Shown: in pieces, positions 1-8,554 of the stretch
Layout: each line of letters starts with the position of its first letter
Position numbering within the stretch: the first letter of the stretch is position 1
Assembly: GCA_017465225.1 (NCBI GenBank)
Contig: JAFTWQ010000008.1
Location: forward strand, 1-64,000
Length of the DNA: 64,000 nt
Source: Bacteroidales bacterium
GTDB lineage: Bacteria; Bacteroidota; Bacteroidia; Bacteroidales; UBA932
Reading direction: 5' to 3'
Notes under the pieces: model-generated
Database searches by the model: none
Seen by the model: the letters and a program-made list of their open reading frames with translations, nothing else
What the model was told of the DNA's origin: nothing
Translations under genes and position numbers: made by a program

Positions 1-74
1 GCCGGCCAAGGTGCATCATCAAGATGATATGCAAGTTCAAGTGTCCAATACATAATCGTTTTATTTTTTAACTA

Positions 75-1421
75 TTAACATTCTACTGTTAGTATCACTC
101 TATCAATCTTCAGCCTGGTCTTCAGCCATTCCTTCATCTGCCCGGTCAGTTCTTCGGAGAGAGGCTGATTACAATGGAGATTTACCATAAGGACGTCGGA
201 TTCAGTCAGATCCCGGTTCACTGTTTTTCCACGTGACAGGCTGATTTCTAAGACTGACGGGTAGATGCTGAATATCTCCTTGGCTATCTGACTGTGAGGA
301 ATGCTGTTGTCCTTGAGCAATTTCAGTTCTTCTCCAAGGGTTCTGATTTCCTGGTCTTTTGATGCGATCTGTTCTTCATTTCGTCGATAGATTTCCTGAA
401 AAAGTTCTATGTCATTGGATTCCGTGCTTCTTGTGTAGTCCTTTATGCTTATCTGGTCTTCTTCCAATCCATATCCTCCAGCAACCTCCATTACCTCTGC
501 TTTCGATGTCTCATCAAGAGGATCACCAGTAAAGAACAGTTCCAGATGTGCCTTATCCTTGAATGATATCTTATAGTCATACAGGACGCTTTTACCGTAT
601 GTCTTTCTATGTTCGACAAAGGCAGTGGCATCTGCCTCAAAATTATTCTGTCTGATCAGGATAACCGCAGACCAGATGCTGGGAATCACAAGTAAGACTA
701 TGAGGGCGGATGTGATCCTTCTTGTTCTCTTGCCTCTTGCAACGTCCTTGAACTCCATCTGCTGAAATCTGAGATATTTGACTCCGACATAAGTAGCCAG
801 CATTATGAATGTACCGTTAATGACAAACAGATAAAGGGCTCCTATAAAATGCGTCATGTTGCCGCTGGCAAGTCCATATCCTGCCGTGCATAACGGAGGC
901 ATCAATGCGGTTGCAATGGCGACTCCGGAGATTACCGTACCTTTCTCTTTTCTGCATAGTTCGAGAATGCCGGCGAAGCCTCCGAAAGAAGCGATCAGCA
1001 CATCATAGAAGGTCGGTGATGTCCTTGCAAGCAACTCTGTCGGATTACTGAGGCTCAGAGGAGTGATCAGGAAATACAGGAATGACACGACAAGACTGAT
1101 CGAGACCATCACCAGCAGGTTCTTTCCTGATGACTTCATCAGTTCGATATCATTCACACCTAATCCAAGCCCCATTCCGAAAATAGGACCCATCAGAGGA
1201 GATATAAGCATCGCTCCGATTACGACGGGTATGGAATTCACGTTGAGTCCTACGGAAGCGATGATTACCGCGACTGCGAGAATCCAGGCATTAGGACCCC
1301 TGAACTTGACATTTCCTCTGATGGCCCTATCGGCTGATTCTACATCTATGTGATCGCTCAAATTAAGTATGTCTCTTAATTGAGATGCCAGTTTATTCTG
1401 AGCCTTCATACTATTCAACAT
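75..1421 (-). CDS. DUF389 family membrane protein
   Basis: The 448-residue product has about seven hydrophobic segments between residues 44 and 256, including the glycine- and proline-rich stretch GAMLISPLMGPIFGMGLGLG that is typical of DUF389 proteins. The C-terminal 190 residues are soluble and include a short charged coiled coil (about residues 330-360). The molecular function of DUF389 proteins is not established. It is the last gene of the 7977-75 operon and overlaps the SGNH hydrolase gene by 11 bp. An alternative ATG at 1409 would sit just after that gene's stop codon. Its place in a lipid-type operon suggests a membrane or transport role, but that is inference. The family call is confident. 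Confidence 0.85.
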   Translation of the reverse strand: MLNSMKAQNKLASQLRDILNLSDHIDVESADRAIRGNVKFRGPNAWILAVAVIIASVGLNVNSIPVVIGAMLISPLMGPIFGMGLGLGVNDIELMKSSGKNLLVMVSISLVVSFLYFLITPLSLSNPTELLARTSPTFYDVLIASFGGFAGILELCRKEKGTVISGVAIATALMPPLCTAGYGLASGNMTHFIGALYLFVINGTFIMLATYVGVKYLRFQQMEFKDVARGKRTRRITSALIVLLVIPSIWSAVILIRQNNFEADATAFVEHRKTYGKSVLYDYKISFKDKAHLELFFTGDPLDETSKAEVMEVAGGYGLEEDQISIKDYTRSTESNDIELFQEIYRRNEEQIASKDQEIRTLGEELKLLKDNSIPHSQIAKEIFSIYPSVLEISLSRGKTVNRDLTESDVLMVNLHCNQPLSEELTGQMKEWLKTRLKIDRVILTVEC

Positions 1422-2088
1422 TCTTCATTATTTGCGATGCTATGAACCTGTGTCCTTCGGCATTGGGATGTATCCCATCTTCGCAATAGTACTGTTCTTT
1501 CCCTCCGACGCATCTGTCAAGAGATGATGTTATGTCGATGATCGGGGTGTCCGTCATCCTGGCAATCTGAAATGTCGCTTCATTATAATGCTCGTGCCAC
1601 CTGTACATTGCCTCGGGGTCATATCCAAGCCACTGATATACATTTGTTTTGCTTTCATCGCTCATCCTTCTGGTCACAAAACTGAAGTATCTCTTGCCAA
1701 TGATAGGAGCAAGTGAGAGCATAATGGGTTCAGAGCCAAGATCGCGCACCTTGTGAATCAGATCGGCATATAGTTCATAGTACTCACCTTCGGGAGTTCT
1801 GGATTGATGTCTTGTGTATGGTTCAGATGCGACGACATCCCATATAAAGTCGCTGTCGTTTCCACCAAATTCAATTATGGTGTATTCCGATTCAGATATT
1901 TCAGCAGAGTGTCGCGTCAATACGGAATGACCATATCGGACAGTACTGCCGAATTTGCTGAAATTCTTCAGTGCCAATCCTTTTTCCCGGCTTACTATAT
2001 TCACGAATCCCTCCTCAAGTTCCTGATATTTGCCTTCAGACAATATCACTCCTTTAGTGAGCGAATCTCCGATTACTGAAATATGCAT
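1411..2088 (-). CDS. SGNH/GDSL hydrolase
   Basis: This is a 225-residue cytosolic-looking esterase or lipase of the SGNH fold. The N-terminal block VIGDSLTKG carries the nucleophile serine, a GGND block follows, and the C-terminal DGIHPNAEGH block carries the Asp-His pair. No signal peptide is seen. The reading frame is open 33 bp further upstream but begins there with TTG. I chose the ATG at 2088 because it is preceded by a GGAG purine stretch and leaves a 13-bp gap after the PlsC stop. It sits in an operon with acyltransferases, an ACP and an acyl ligase, so acyl-ester hydrolysis or editing of a lipid is a reasonable inference. The substrate is unknown. Confidence 0.85.
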   Translation of the reverse strand: MHISVIGDSLTKGVILSEGKYQELEEGFVNIVSREKGLALKNFSKFGSTVRYGHSVLTRHSAEISESEYTIIEFGGNDSDFIWDVVASEPYTRHQSRTPEGEYYELYADLIHKVRDLGSEPIMLSLAPIIGKRYFSFVTRRMSDESKTNVYQWLGYDPEAMYRWHEHYNEATFQIARMTDTPIIDITSSLDRCVGGKEQYYCEDGIHPNAEGHRFIASQIMKNVE

Positions 2089-2101
2089 ATCTCCATTCTC
2101 T

Positions 2102-2734
2102 TCATTTGCTGTTATTATCAATTAGTACAAACTCTTCCATCAGTCCTTTCATCTTATTCTGCAGGATTGTTGTCTGCTGATCGATGTAGTCAGAATCGAG
2201 TCCGTATATCGGCGGATCAAGTCTGAAAGGCGGGGCGATGATCAGTTTCGCTCTCTTTCTGAGGATCTTATGAGGGCCGTCGATATAGACCATCACTACA
2301 GGTACATCGGCAAGTGCAGCCAGCATCACCACACCCGAATGGAAGGGTAACTGCTGCCTGTGAGTTCCGTGGGCTCCTTCCGGGAAGATAGCGACGCTCT
2401 CCTTTTCTTCATGAAGCATTCTCAGGGACTCGTGTATCCACGATGTATCAGGATTCTGTCTGTCGATCGGGATGCATCCGGTATGCCTGAGAAAGAATCC
2501 GAATCCTTTCTGCTGAAACCGGTCTTTGGCCGCAAGATTGTGAATACAGTCGTGTTTGAAGACTGTATTCACAATCGGGCCGTCAAGATGGCTTGTATGG
2601 TTGATGACAAGTATCGAGGGCTGTGTCAACCGGTCTTTCTGCTTGTCGGGATTCAGGAAATATGCTTTCGGGCGCAGCAAGGTCTTCACAAGGAATGGAG
2701 TACACCCTTTGACTATACGGTCCGCTGCACTCAT
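2102..2734 (-). CDS. PlsC-type lysophospholipid acyltransferase
   Basis: The 210-residue protein has the LPLAT/PlsC signature: the HX4D active-site motif in NHTSHLDGP (about residue 46) and the acceptor-binding motif FPEGAHG about 72 residues later. Such enzymes move an acyl chain from acyl-ACP or acyl-CoA to a lysolipid at the inner membrane. The start overlaps the ACP stop by 4 bp (ATGA), so the dedicated ACP next door is the obvious acyl donor (inference). A second, hemolysin-type acyltransferase opens the same operon. The acceptor cannot be told from sequence. Confidence 0.88.
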   Translation of the reverse strand: MSAADRIVKGCTPFLVKTLLRPKAYFLNPDKQKDRLTQPSILVINHTSHLDGPIVNTVFKHDCIHNLAAKDRFQQKGFGFFLRHTGCIPIDRQNPDTSWIHESLRMLHEEKESVAIFPEGAHGTHRQQLPFHSGVVMLAALADVPVVMVYIDGPHKILRKRAKLIIAPPFRLDPPIYGLDSDYIDQQTTILQNKMKGLMEEFVLIDNNSK

Positions 2735-2970
2735 AGTGTCATCTTTTCAACATAGTCCACCACCTCGCCTACAGTGGCGAACTTCACCGGGCCGTCGAAC
2801 TTGAAGCCGAACTTCTTTTCTATAGCGAAACTCAGGAGGAGGATTGTCAATGAGTCCAGACCGAGATCTTCCACAAGTCGTGTCTCTTCCGATATGGTAT
2901 CCGTGTCAATGTTTTTCTTTATTTCCTGAAAGACCGATTTCAATTCGGTCAGTATAGTTGTCTTATCCAT
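2731..2970 (-). CDS. Acyl carrier protein
   Basis: This 79-residue acidic protein has the phosphopantetheine attachment motif DLGLDSLTILLL, with Ser in the DSL motif near residue 41. Length and helical pattern match stand-alone ACPs. It is not in a fatty-acid synthase cluster (no fabF or fabD nearby). It sits between an acyl-activating AMP ligase (10-bp gap) and a PlsC acyltransferase (4-bp overlap), which points to a dedicated carrier for one pathway rather than the housekeeping AcpP. It needs a 4'-phosphopantetheinyl transferase from elsewhere in the genome. Confidence 0.92.
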   Translation of the reverse strand: MDKTTILTELKSVFQEIKKNIDTDTISEETRLVEDLGLDSLTILLLSFAIEKKFGFKFDGPVKFATVGEVVDYVEKMTL

Positions 2971-2980
2971 TGAATTGTGT

Positions 2981-4471
2981 TTAGTTTCTTGATACTTTCA
3001 TTGCTCCCGTACGTTTGAAGTCTTCCTTACGCACTGTGAGTCTTGTAATACGATGAGTTGTCGGCAGTGTGGCATTGACTTCGGCAAGCAGATTACGGAA
3101 ATATTCTTCCACCTGTTCCCAGGCAACGCCGGTAAACTCTTCCATTCGAGGATATATCTCGATTGTCAGCACCACTCTTCCGTCCTCGTTTTCTTCCTTT
3201 ACAAGACAGTCTCTGAGCCTGTCACATTTGTAGAACGGCTCTTCCAGGCTCTCCGGACTTACATTCTCTCCACTTGAGAGTACAATCAGGTTCTTGATAC
3301 GACCGACTATGTACATATAGTCGTCTTCATCGAAGCGCACGAGGTCACCGGTCTTGAGCCAGCCGTCCTCCGTAAGGGTTTCCGTTGTCTTTTCGGGATC
3401 ACCGTAGTATCCGAGGAAGACGTTGTCACCTCGCAGCCATAATTCTCCGTCAACGACCTTGTATTCCTGGCAAGGATATATCTTTCCTACAGAAGTCGGT
3501 TTCTCAAGGACATCCACGTTTCCTGATGTCAGGTTGCCGCCTTCCGTCATTCCGTATCCGGCAAACAGTTTTATGCCGACCTTGTCAAACTCCTGAATCA
3601 ACTTAGGTGGCACATTGGCTGCTCCTGCAATGATGAATCTCAACTGTCCGCCGAGGAAATCCTTGCCATACATCTTTATGAGTCCTATCAGGATCTCACA
3701 TATTCCGGGAACTGCTACAATGCAGGTCGGTTTGATTACCGGCAGGCTTGAAATAGTGTCTTTGACATTTGCTGCAACGATCCACAATGAACCGGTATAA
3801 AGTGCCGACATCGTTCCTCTAATCAGGCCGAACACGTGGCTGAGGGGCAGGACGTGGGCATAGCGATGGCATCCGAGCTGAGTGCCTGGGCCGAAACATC
3901 CGTTCAAGGCTCCGCGCATTATGGCTCTGTGAGGAAGGACGGCTCCCTTTGGTGCACCTGTTGTTCCACCGGTGAAGAATATCGCTGCCGGAGCATCTTT
4001 CGACACAGTCGTTACCGGAGCCATAGTTTCATCCATTGCTGTTATCTTCAAGGTCTTGCAGTGAACATCTTCTGCTACTGAAGCATAATCTGCTCCATAA
4101 GCAAGGAGTCTGACATTGAATTTAAGGCATGATCCTATGACTGCCGGAGCAGGAAGTTGCGACGGCAACATTATGGCAACATATCCGGCTGATGTCACAG
4201 CAAGGAACATCTCGACGGCATCGGTTGTCGTGTTGTCAAGAATGGCAACATGGTCGCCTTCCTGCAGTCCCAGTCCATAGAGCAATGATCTTTTGCAGGC
4301 TATCCTTTCGCACATTTCACCATACGTATATGTGCGTGTCATATCCGACAATGCAGGCAGGTCGTGCCATTTGCTCTCGATCCATTCTACGAATTCCGGA
4401 ATGGTAGGGATATACTTCAACTGCTCGAGTTCCTCGGCAGGAAGCAGGTCTTCAAAATAACGTTTCATCAT
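2981..4471 (-). CDS. AMP-dependent acyl-CoA/acyl-ACP ligase
   Basis: This 496-residue member of the adenylate-forming (ANL) superfamily activates a carboxylic acid as acyl-AMP and loads it onto a thiol. The P-loop-like motif FFTGGTTGAPKGA lies near residue 166. The motif GYGMTEGG and the hinge region WLKTGDLVRFDEDDYM follow, and the C-terminal lysine motif KVSRN ends the protein. The next gene downstream encodes an ACP, so acyl-ACP ligation (AasS- or FadD-like) is more likely than acyl-CoA formation, but this is inference. A second ATG lies one codon in. The chain-length or aryl substrate is not readable. Confidence 0.88.
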   Translation of the reverse strand: MMKRYFEDLLPAEELEQLKYIPTIPEFVEWIESKWHDLPALSDMTRTYTYGEMCERIACKRSLLYGLGLQEGDHVAILDNTTTDAVEMFLAVTSAGYVAIMLPSQLPAPAVIGSCLKFNVRLLAYGADYASVAEDVHCKTLKITAMDETMAPVTTVSKDAPAAIFFTGGTTGAPKGAVLPHRAIMRGALNGCFGPGTQLGCHRYAHVLPLSHVFGLIRGTMSALYTGSLWIVAANVKDTISSLPVIKPTCIVAVPGICEILIGLIKMYGKDFLGGQLRFIIAGAANVPPKLIQEFDKVGIKLFAGYGMTEGGNLTSGNVDVLEKPTSVGKIYPCQEYKVVDGELWLRGDNVFLGYYGDPEKTTETLTEDGWLKTGDLVRFDEDDYMYIVGRIKNLIVLSSGENVSPESLEEPFYKCDRLRDCLVKEENEDGRVVLTIEIYPRMEEFTGVAWEQVEEYFRNLLAEVNATLPTTHRITRLTVRKEDFKRTGAMKVSRN

Positions 4472-4479
4472 TATTGTCT

Positions 4480-6048
4480 TTATTCATTTATGGTTAAGAA
4501 TACTATCGCGTGTGAAGGAATACGGATTATTCCTTTATCTGTTGCCTTACCGCTGATTTCCGGCAGTCTGGAATCATGAGTCATCTTCATCTCCTGACCA
4601 TTAAGACGGATCTTTCGGGAATCAAGATTCTCAGATGTAAGCATATACATATCTGATTTCTTGTCACAAGTGACATTGACAGGGGCTTCACCAGCATTTA
4701 TGAGCAGGTATGAGATGCCCTTATCCTTGCCCTTGAGGTTGTGGGCGAACACATAGAAGTCATCCTTGCCGCTGTTGACTTCATACGCTTTTGTTCCCAT
4801 CAGCCTGTTCCACAGCAATGCTGCCCAATAACTTGGATTTGGCTCCAGGGTGTAATGATCCACGAGACTGTACTCGCTGGTCAGAAGGGTGTTATGAAAA
4901 TGAACATCAAGACCCTTCTGGGCTAAAGAGCCCATCTGATAAAGATATCTGAATGTATCAGTGAATGTGTTTGCCCAAGGGTCTCCACCTCCTGCGGCTT
5001 CAGCCGTTTCTGTAAGCCATATCGGCTCTCCCGGAGCAAATCGGTCACGGACCGCACTGATGTAGTCAAATGCTTCATCTGTCCTTGTTATCCATTCTTC
5101 CGACATAGCGTCATCTTCCAATATGCCCATAGGAGGTCCCGGCATTATTCTTTTGGATACTCCTCCGTAGAAATGATATGAGAACACATTGAATTCCGGA
5201 GCAGGATGAGCTGTCATCATATCTTCAAGGCCAAGCATCAGTTTCTTCATTTCAGGCTGGCTCTCGACAAAATCTTCAAAGCATTTGAGACCTTCTCCAA
5301 ATGTGCCTGGTCCGACGCGTAGCATATAGGGAGCCCTCTCTTCTGCCCAGGTATTGAACACTGCGACATCTTTTGCATAGTCTTCCGCGCTATAATCCTT
5401 CTTTGAGAACTCACCTCCGGCAGTCGGTATGTTAGGCTCATTGAACAGTTCTGCAGCCGCGATCCTTACCCCATTGCGTTCCGAGAATGAGATGATCTTT
5501 TCCGCTTCCACCGGAGTCCAGATTCCGTTCTTGTCTCTCACTCCGTCGGATACGCAGAAAGATGTCATAAGTCTGCTGTCTGTTTCCTTAACGAAATCCA
5601 GAAGCCCGAGCCATTGTTCTGCAGTCAGGATGTTGACAAATCCTTCCGGAGGCGATTGTATTTCAGTATCATCTCCTTGGAAATATGTCGCATTTGCCCA
5701 GGTACCGCTTACCCTTACATAGGCAGGTGACAACCCTTTTGCCAATGTCAGTATCCTTTCATTTGCAAGATTGACCGGAGGCAGTTCCTGATATATGTCG
5801 GCTGAGGAGTCTGTGACATCCACTCCATAGGAATTTGTGCCTATAGGTCCTTTGATGTCCTTGTACGGCTTCCAGAAGCGTCCTCCTACAAGTTCGGCCA
5901 TCTCTATGTTGTATGACTGATATAGAGGTGAGACCTCATTTGCTACCTTCAATCCTTCCGTCTGAAGGGTCACGTCCGGCTTAACGGCATCCCCGCAGGA
6001 TGCAACTGTCAATAATGGTAACAGTCCTAAAATCTTTCTTCTTCTCAT
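4480..6048 (-). CDS. GH79-like (heparanase-type) lipoprotein glycosidase
   Basis: The 522-residue lipoprotein has a signal peptide ending in a lipobox (VASC, Cys about 18) and then a TIM-barrel glycosidase. Clan GH-A features are visible: the acid/base in AELFNEPN (Glu204) and the nucleophile in IWLTETAEA (Glu347), followed by a glycine-rich GGGDPW segment and a C-terminal beta domain. The pattern around both glutamates resembles GH79 (beta-glucuronidase/heparanase), where the nucleophile motif is very similar. It overlaps gtrA by 4 bp (ATGA) and ends 8 bp before the ligase, so it is fully embedded in the lipid-type operon. That position suggests it acts on a glycolipid or surface glycan (inference). 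Family assignment below clan level is moderate. Confidence 0.7.
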   Translation of the reverse strand: MRRRKILGLLPLLTVASCGDAVKPDVTLQTEGLKVANEVSPLYQSYNIEMAELVGGRFWKPYKDIKGPIGTNSYGVDVTDSSADIYQELPPVNLANERILTLAKGLSPAYVRVSGTWANATYFQGDDTEIQSPPEGFVNILTAEQWLGLLDFVKETDSRLMTSFCVSDGVRDKNGIWTPVEAEKIISFSERNGVRIAAAELFNEPNIPTAGGEFSKKDYSAEDYAKDVAVFNTWAEERAPYMLRVGPGTFGEGLKCFEDFVESQPEMKKLMLGLEDMMTAHPAPEFNVFSYHFYGGVSKRIMPGPPMGILEDDAMSEEWITRTDEAFDYISAVRDRFAPGEPIWLTETAEAAGGGDPWANTFTDTFRYLYQMGSLAQKGLDVHFHNTLLTSEYSLVDHYTLEPNPSYWAALLWNRLMGTKAYEVNSGKDDFYVFAHNLKGKDKGISYLLINAGEAPVNVTCDKKSDMYMLTSENLDSRKIRLNGQEMKMTHDSRLPEISGKATDKGIIRIPSHAIVFLTINE

Positions 6049-6458
6049 ATCGTATTCCTTTTAATCTTAAAAATCAGTCTGTCGCTTATGATAAAGTTCA
6101 ACAGTCCGGCAAGCATCCGGGCTATGAGGTTACATATCAGCAAATTGTCTGCTATGACTCTCTCCAGAAGCATCACAAGGACCATTCGTAATACAAATAC
6201 GCCTATATTGGACAGATTAAATGCTCCCAACGACTTCCAGAAAGTGAGTCTGTCGACCTTGTCAATCCTGTCGTTCCAGACAAACAGCCAGCAGAATGTG
6301 AATCCTACAATTACCGAACACTCAAAGGAAATCATGGGAGTGACCACGACTTCGCCCCAGTAGCCGCTGAAAACATATCCGGAAAGCAGCCATACCAGAA
6401 CCATATCGACAGTCCCTCCCACGAGACTGGTTGCAACAAATTTCAGGAAGCGCTTCAT
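6045..6458 (-). CDS. GtrA family membrane protein
   Basis: This is a 137-residue protein with four predicted transmembrane segments (about 8-28, 38-60, 75-97 and 105-130), the size and topology of GtrA. In known systems GtrA-like proteins help move undecaprenyl-phosphate-linked sugars across the inner membrane. Both ends overlap neighbours by 4 bp (ATGA). No GtrB-type glycosyltransferase is nearby, so the usual partner is missing from the operon and the substrate may be the lipid made here instead (inference). Confidence 0.85.
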   Translation of the reverse strand: MKRFLKFVATSLVGGTVDMVLVWLLSGYVFSGYWGEVVVTPMISFECSVIVGFTFCWLFVWNDRIDKVDRLTFWKSLGAFNLSNIGVFVLRMVLVMLLERVIADNLLICNLIARMLAGLLNFIISDRLIFKIKRNTI

Positions 6459-7168
6459 TTGTTTTTCTTCAACGGGTCCATAATGGCGTATTTCTTAGTG
6501 TCCTTGATGATTGTCGTCAGATAAATTATCGAGAGGATCAGCAGAATCCCTATTGCGATGCAGTCCAGGGCGGAAAGTTCGAATGCGTGAGAGAACATCG
6601 TGAAATTCCAGACAAATTCTCTCAACGGGCGTATCAATGCAAATAGAGTATTCACAATGACCATAATGATCCTGAACTCTGTCGGCCCGAGCCCTGCATA
6701 TGTCAGACGGAATTCCTTCTTGAGGTGAGCATTTATGCTGACGTTGATGGTGAGCATCAGATATACGACCAGCACAAGGACCGCGAGGGAGAAATGCATC
6801 AGTCCGGACAATCCTATTCCGACGAACATCAGGAGCTCGTTGATGACGTCCATCGTATGGTCGATATAATAACCATAGACAGGTCGCTGGGTCTTTCTCA
6901 CTCTCGCCAGAGTGCCGTCGAGGGAGTCTCCGTACCAGTTGACGATGAAGCCGAACGAACTCAGCCATAGAAAATGAATATTCCATCCGGCAAGAATGTA
7001 TCCGGCAGCAATCAATACGGAGCCAAATGTTCCTATATATGTAAGCAGGTCAGAAGTGACCCACGCCGGCTGACGCTCTGCAAGCCATATAAGGACTTTC
7101 TTCTCCAGGGCATTAAGCACCGACGTCTGTATCCTTACCGAATCTTCCTTATTGTTTCCCATAATCAT
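6455..7168 (-). CDS. CDP-alcohol phosphatidyltransferase family protein
   Basis: This 237-residue inner-membrane enzyme carries the catalytic motif of the family: GDSLDGTLARV, then G and two spaced aspartates in GYYIDHTMD. The pattern is DxxDG-xx-AR-x9-G-xxx-D-xxx-D. Such enzymes displace CMP from a CDP-activated alcohol, usually CDP-diacylglycerol, to make a phospholipid head-group linkage. About five to six membrane helices surround the motif. The start overlaps the first acyltransferase gene by 4 bp. The head group cannot be predicted; phosphatidylglycerophosphate, serine or inositol-phosphate transfer are all possible in Bacteroidota. Confidence 0.88.
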   Translation of the reverse strand: MIMGNNKEDSVRIQTSVLNALEKKVLIWLAERQPAWVTSDLLTYIGTFGSVLIAAGYILAGWNIHFLWLSSFGFIVNWYGDSLDGTLARVRKTQRPVYGYYIDHTMDVINELLMFVGIGLSGLMHFSLAVLVLVVYLMLTINVSINAHLKKEFRLTYAGLGPTEFRIIMVIVNTLFALIRPLREFVWNFTMFSHAFELSALDCIAIGILLILSIIYLTTIIKDTKKYAIMDPLKKNK

Positions 7169-7977
7169 ATATTATATACACTATTTCTCAAGAATGTTCT
7201 CAGGTCTTCAACTGTCTTATACTCAGCCATCTGTTCCGGGGTAATGATTTCACCTAATGCTATGCGGACCGGCTTGTTTCTTTCATTGAACACTTCCGAC
7301 GGAATACGCAGCAGTCTTACCTTCCAGTCTATAAGTCCGAGACTATAGTAGAATTTGGAGTTACCGTCCAGAAAATGCACTGGCACAACCGGTACTTTCA
7401 TCTTTTGAATGAGCCTTACGACAGGTTCCTGCCATTGTCTGTCTCTTACACCTCGGTCCTTAATGCTCAAGTCGGAGACTGCCCCTGCAGGAAATATTCC
7501 GATAGGATGGCCGGAGCGTATATGAGCGACCGCTTCCTTGATTCCTTGGATGCTTTCTTTTGTCGGGGCCTGACGCTGAGTTCCTGTCGGAGTGACACAG
7601 ATGAAGTTGTTTTCCAAAGTCTTTATCCTTCCAAGAAAATTATTGACCATCACCTTGAAATCCTGCCTTATCCTGGCAAACAAATCGACGAGGATGATTC
7701 CGTCGATACTTCCGTAAGGATGATTACTTATGACAACAAAAGGTCCGGAAGGGAGTTGAGAGAGTATCTGCGGATTGATCATCTGATAATCCACTCCTAT
7801 TTCCTGAAGCACAGATGATGTAAAATCCTGACCGGTCAGATGTGAGTTATGATCATAGAGGACATTGACCTTATCGATTGCGAGCATCCTCATAAGACCT
7901 CTACCTACTGCACCGCCGATACGCCCCCGGAATACGGGAGACATATCGGCAATCTCTTTCAATGTCAGCAGAGGCAT
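7165..7977 (-). CDS. Hemolysin-type lysophospholipid acyltransferase
   Basis: This 270-residue protein of the LPLAT superfamily is the first gene of the operon. The active-site block is NHPYGSIDGI, the His-Pro-x-Gly-x-x-Asp-Gly variant seen in 'putative hemolysin' acyltransferases, including the O-acyltransferases of ornithine and glycine lipid synthesis. A later IGIFPAGAVSDL block is the FPxG acceptor motif. It differs in motif style from the PlsC gene downstream, so the operon has two distinct acyltransferases. I infer O-acylation of a lysolipid or aminolipid; no glsB/olsB-type N-acyltransferase gene is adjacent. Confidence 0.85.
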   Translation of the reverse strand: MPLLTLKEIADMSPVFRGRIGGAVGRGLMRMLAIDKVNVLYDHNSHLTGQDFTSSVLQEIGVDYQMINPQILSQLPSGPFVVISNHPYGSIDGIILVDLFARIRQDFKVMVNNFLGRIKTLENNFICVTPTGTQRQAPTKESIQGIKEAVAHIRSGHPIGIFPAGAVSDLSIKDRGVRDRQWQEPVVRLIQKMKVPVVPVHFLDGNSKFYYSLGLIDWKVRLLRIPSEVFNERNKPVRIALGEIITPEQMAEYKTVEDLRTFLRNSVYNI

Positions 7978-8096
7978 AACTATAATTAATCTAAACCTGA
8001 CAAAGTAAGTGATTGTCTATATCATAATTATTACAAATTTCCGACTAAAAATTTATAATATCGGAACTGGTAACTATGTTGCCTGATTTGAATGCA

Positions 8097-8546
8097 TCAG
8101 CTGTAAAGCAGTTTGGAGTCATCCGTGACGACGGAGTAGGCAAATGTCTGATACCAGCGGTCTTTGCCGAACAGGAACTTCATCAGCCAGATGAAAGAGA
8201 ATCCCTGTGAGATCATCAGAGCCTTACTTTGGAATGGTGCGGGGAGATGAATCAGTCGTCGCAGGAACATAGACAATAGGTTAACTACCATCGCTACGTT
8301 CCAGAGCCAGTTTCTGTCACGAAAGACTACGTGGTTTTCCGCATTTTCTTCCACATGGATGTATGCGTGTCCGGAGAATCCGGGAAATGAGTTGCGGATC
8401 AGCACTTTGCAGGCACCGGGCTCGACATCGATTTCCAACTGTTCTCCTTCAATCACTCCGGAATGTTTTCCATTTATGAATACGTGTTTTCGGGACAGGT
8501 TCTTCCACCAGTTGCGTCCGTTCTCGCTTATCTTCAGTTTTGCCAT
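8097..8546 (-). CDS. Hypothetical membrane protein with beta-rich N-domain
   Basis: I do not recognise a family. The 149-residue product starts MAKLKISENGRNWW. It has a predicted beta-rich domain (about 15-75, with a short PEGA-like pattern of alternating hydrophobic strands) and then one or two hydrophobic helices (about 80-125). The frame stays open 216 bp further upstream, but that part overlaps the preceding gene and reads like its shadow, so I start at 8546, 8 bp after the upstream stop. The two genes form a pair of similar layout (small beta domain plus membrane segment). Confidence 0.6.
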   Translation of the reverse strand: MAKLKISENGRNWWKNLSRKHVFINGKHSGVIEGEQLEIDVEPGACKVLIRNSFPGFSGHAYIHVEENAENHVVFRDRNWLWNVAMVVNLLSMFLRRLIHLPAPFQSKALMISQGFSFIWLMKFLFGKDRWYQTFAYSVVTDDSKLLYS

Positions 8547-8554
8547 ATCTGTAT

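Noticed and set aside
1-74. Left edge of the window
   Set aside because: Too short to assign; no gene, hairpin or promoter that I can support.
6495-6986. Arg/His-rich 163-residue frame on the minus strand
   Set aside because: Composition is that of an out-of-frame shadow of the CDP-alcohol phosphatidyltransferase gene.
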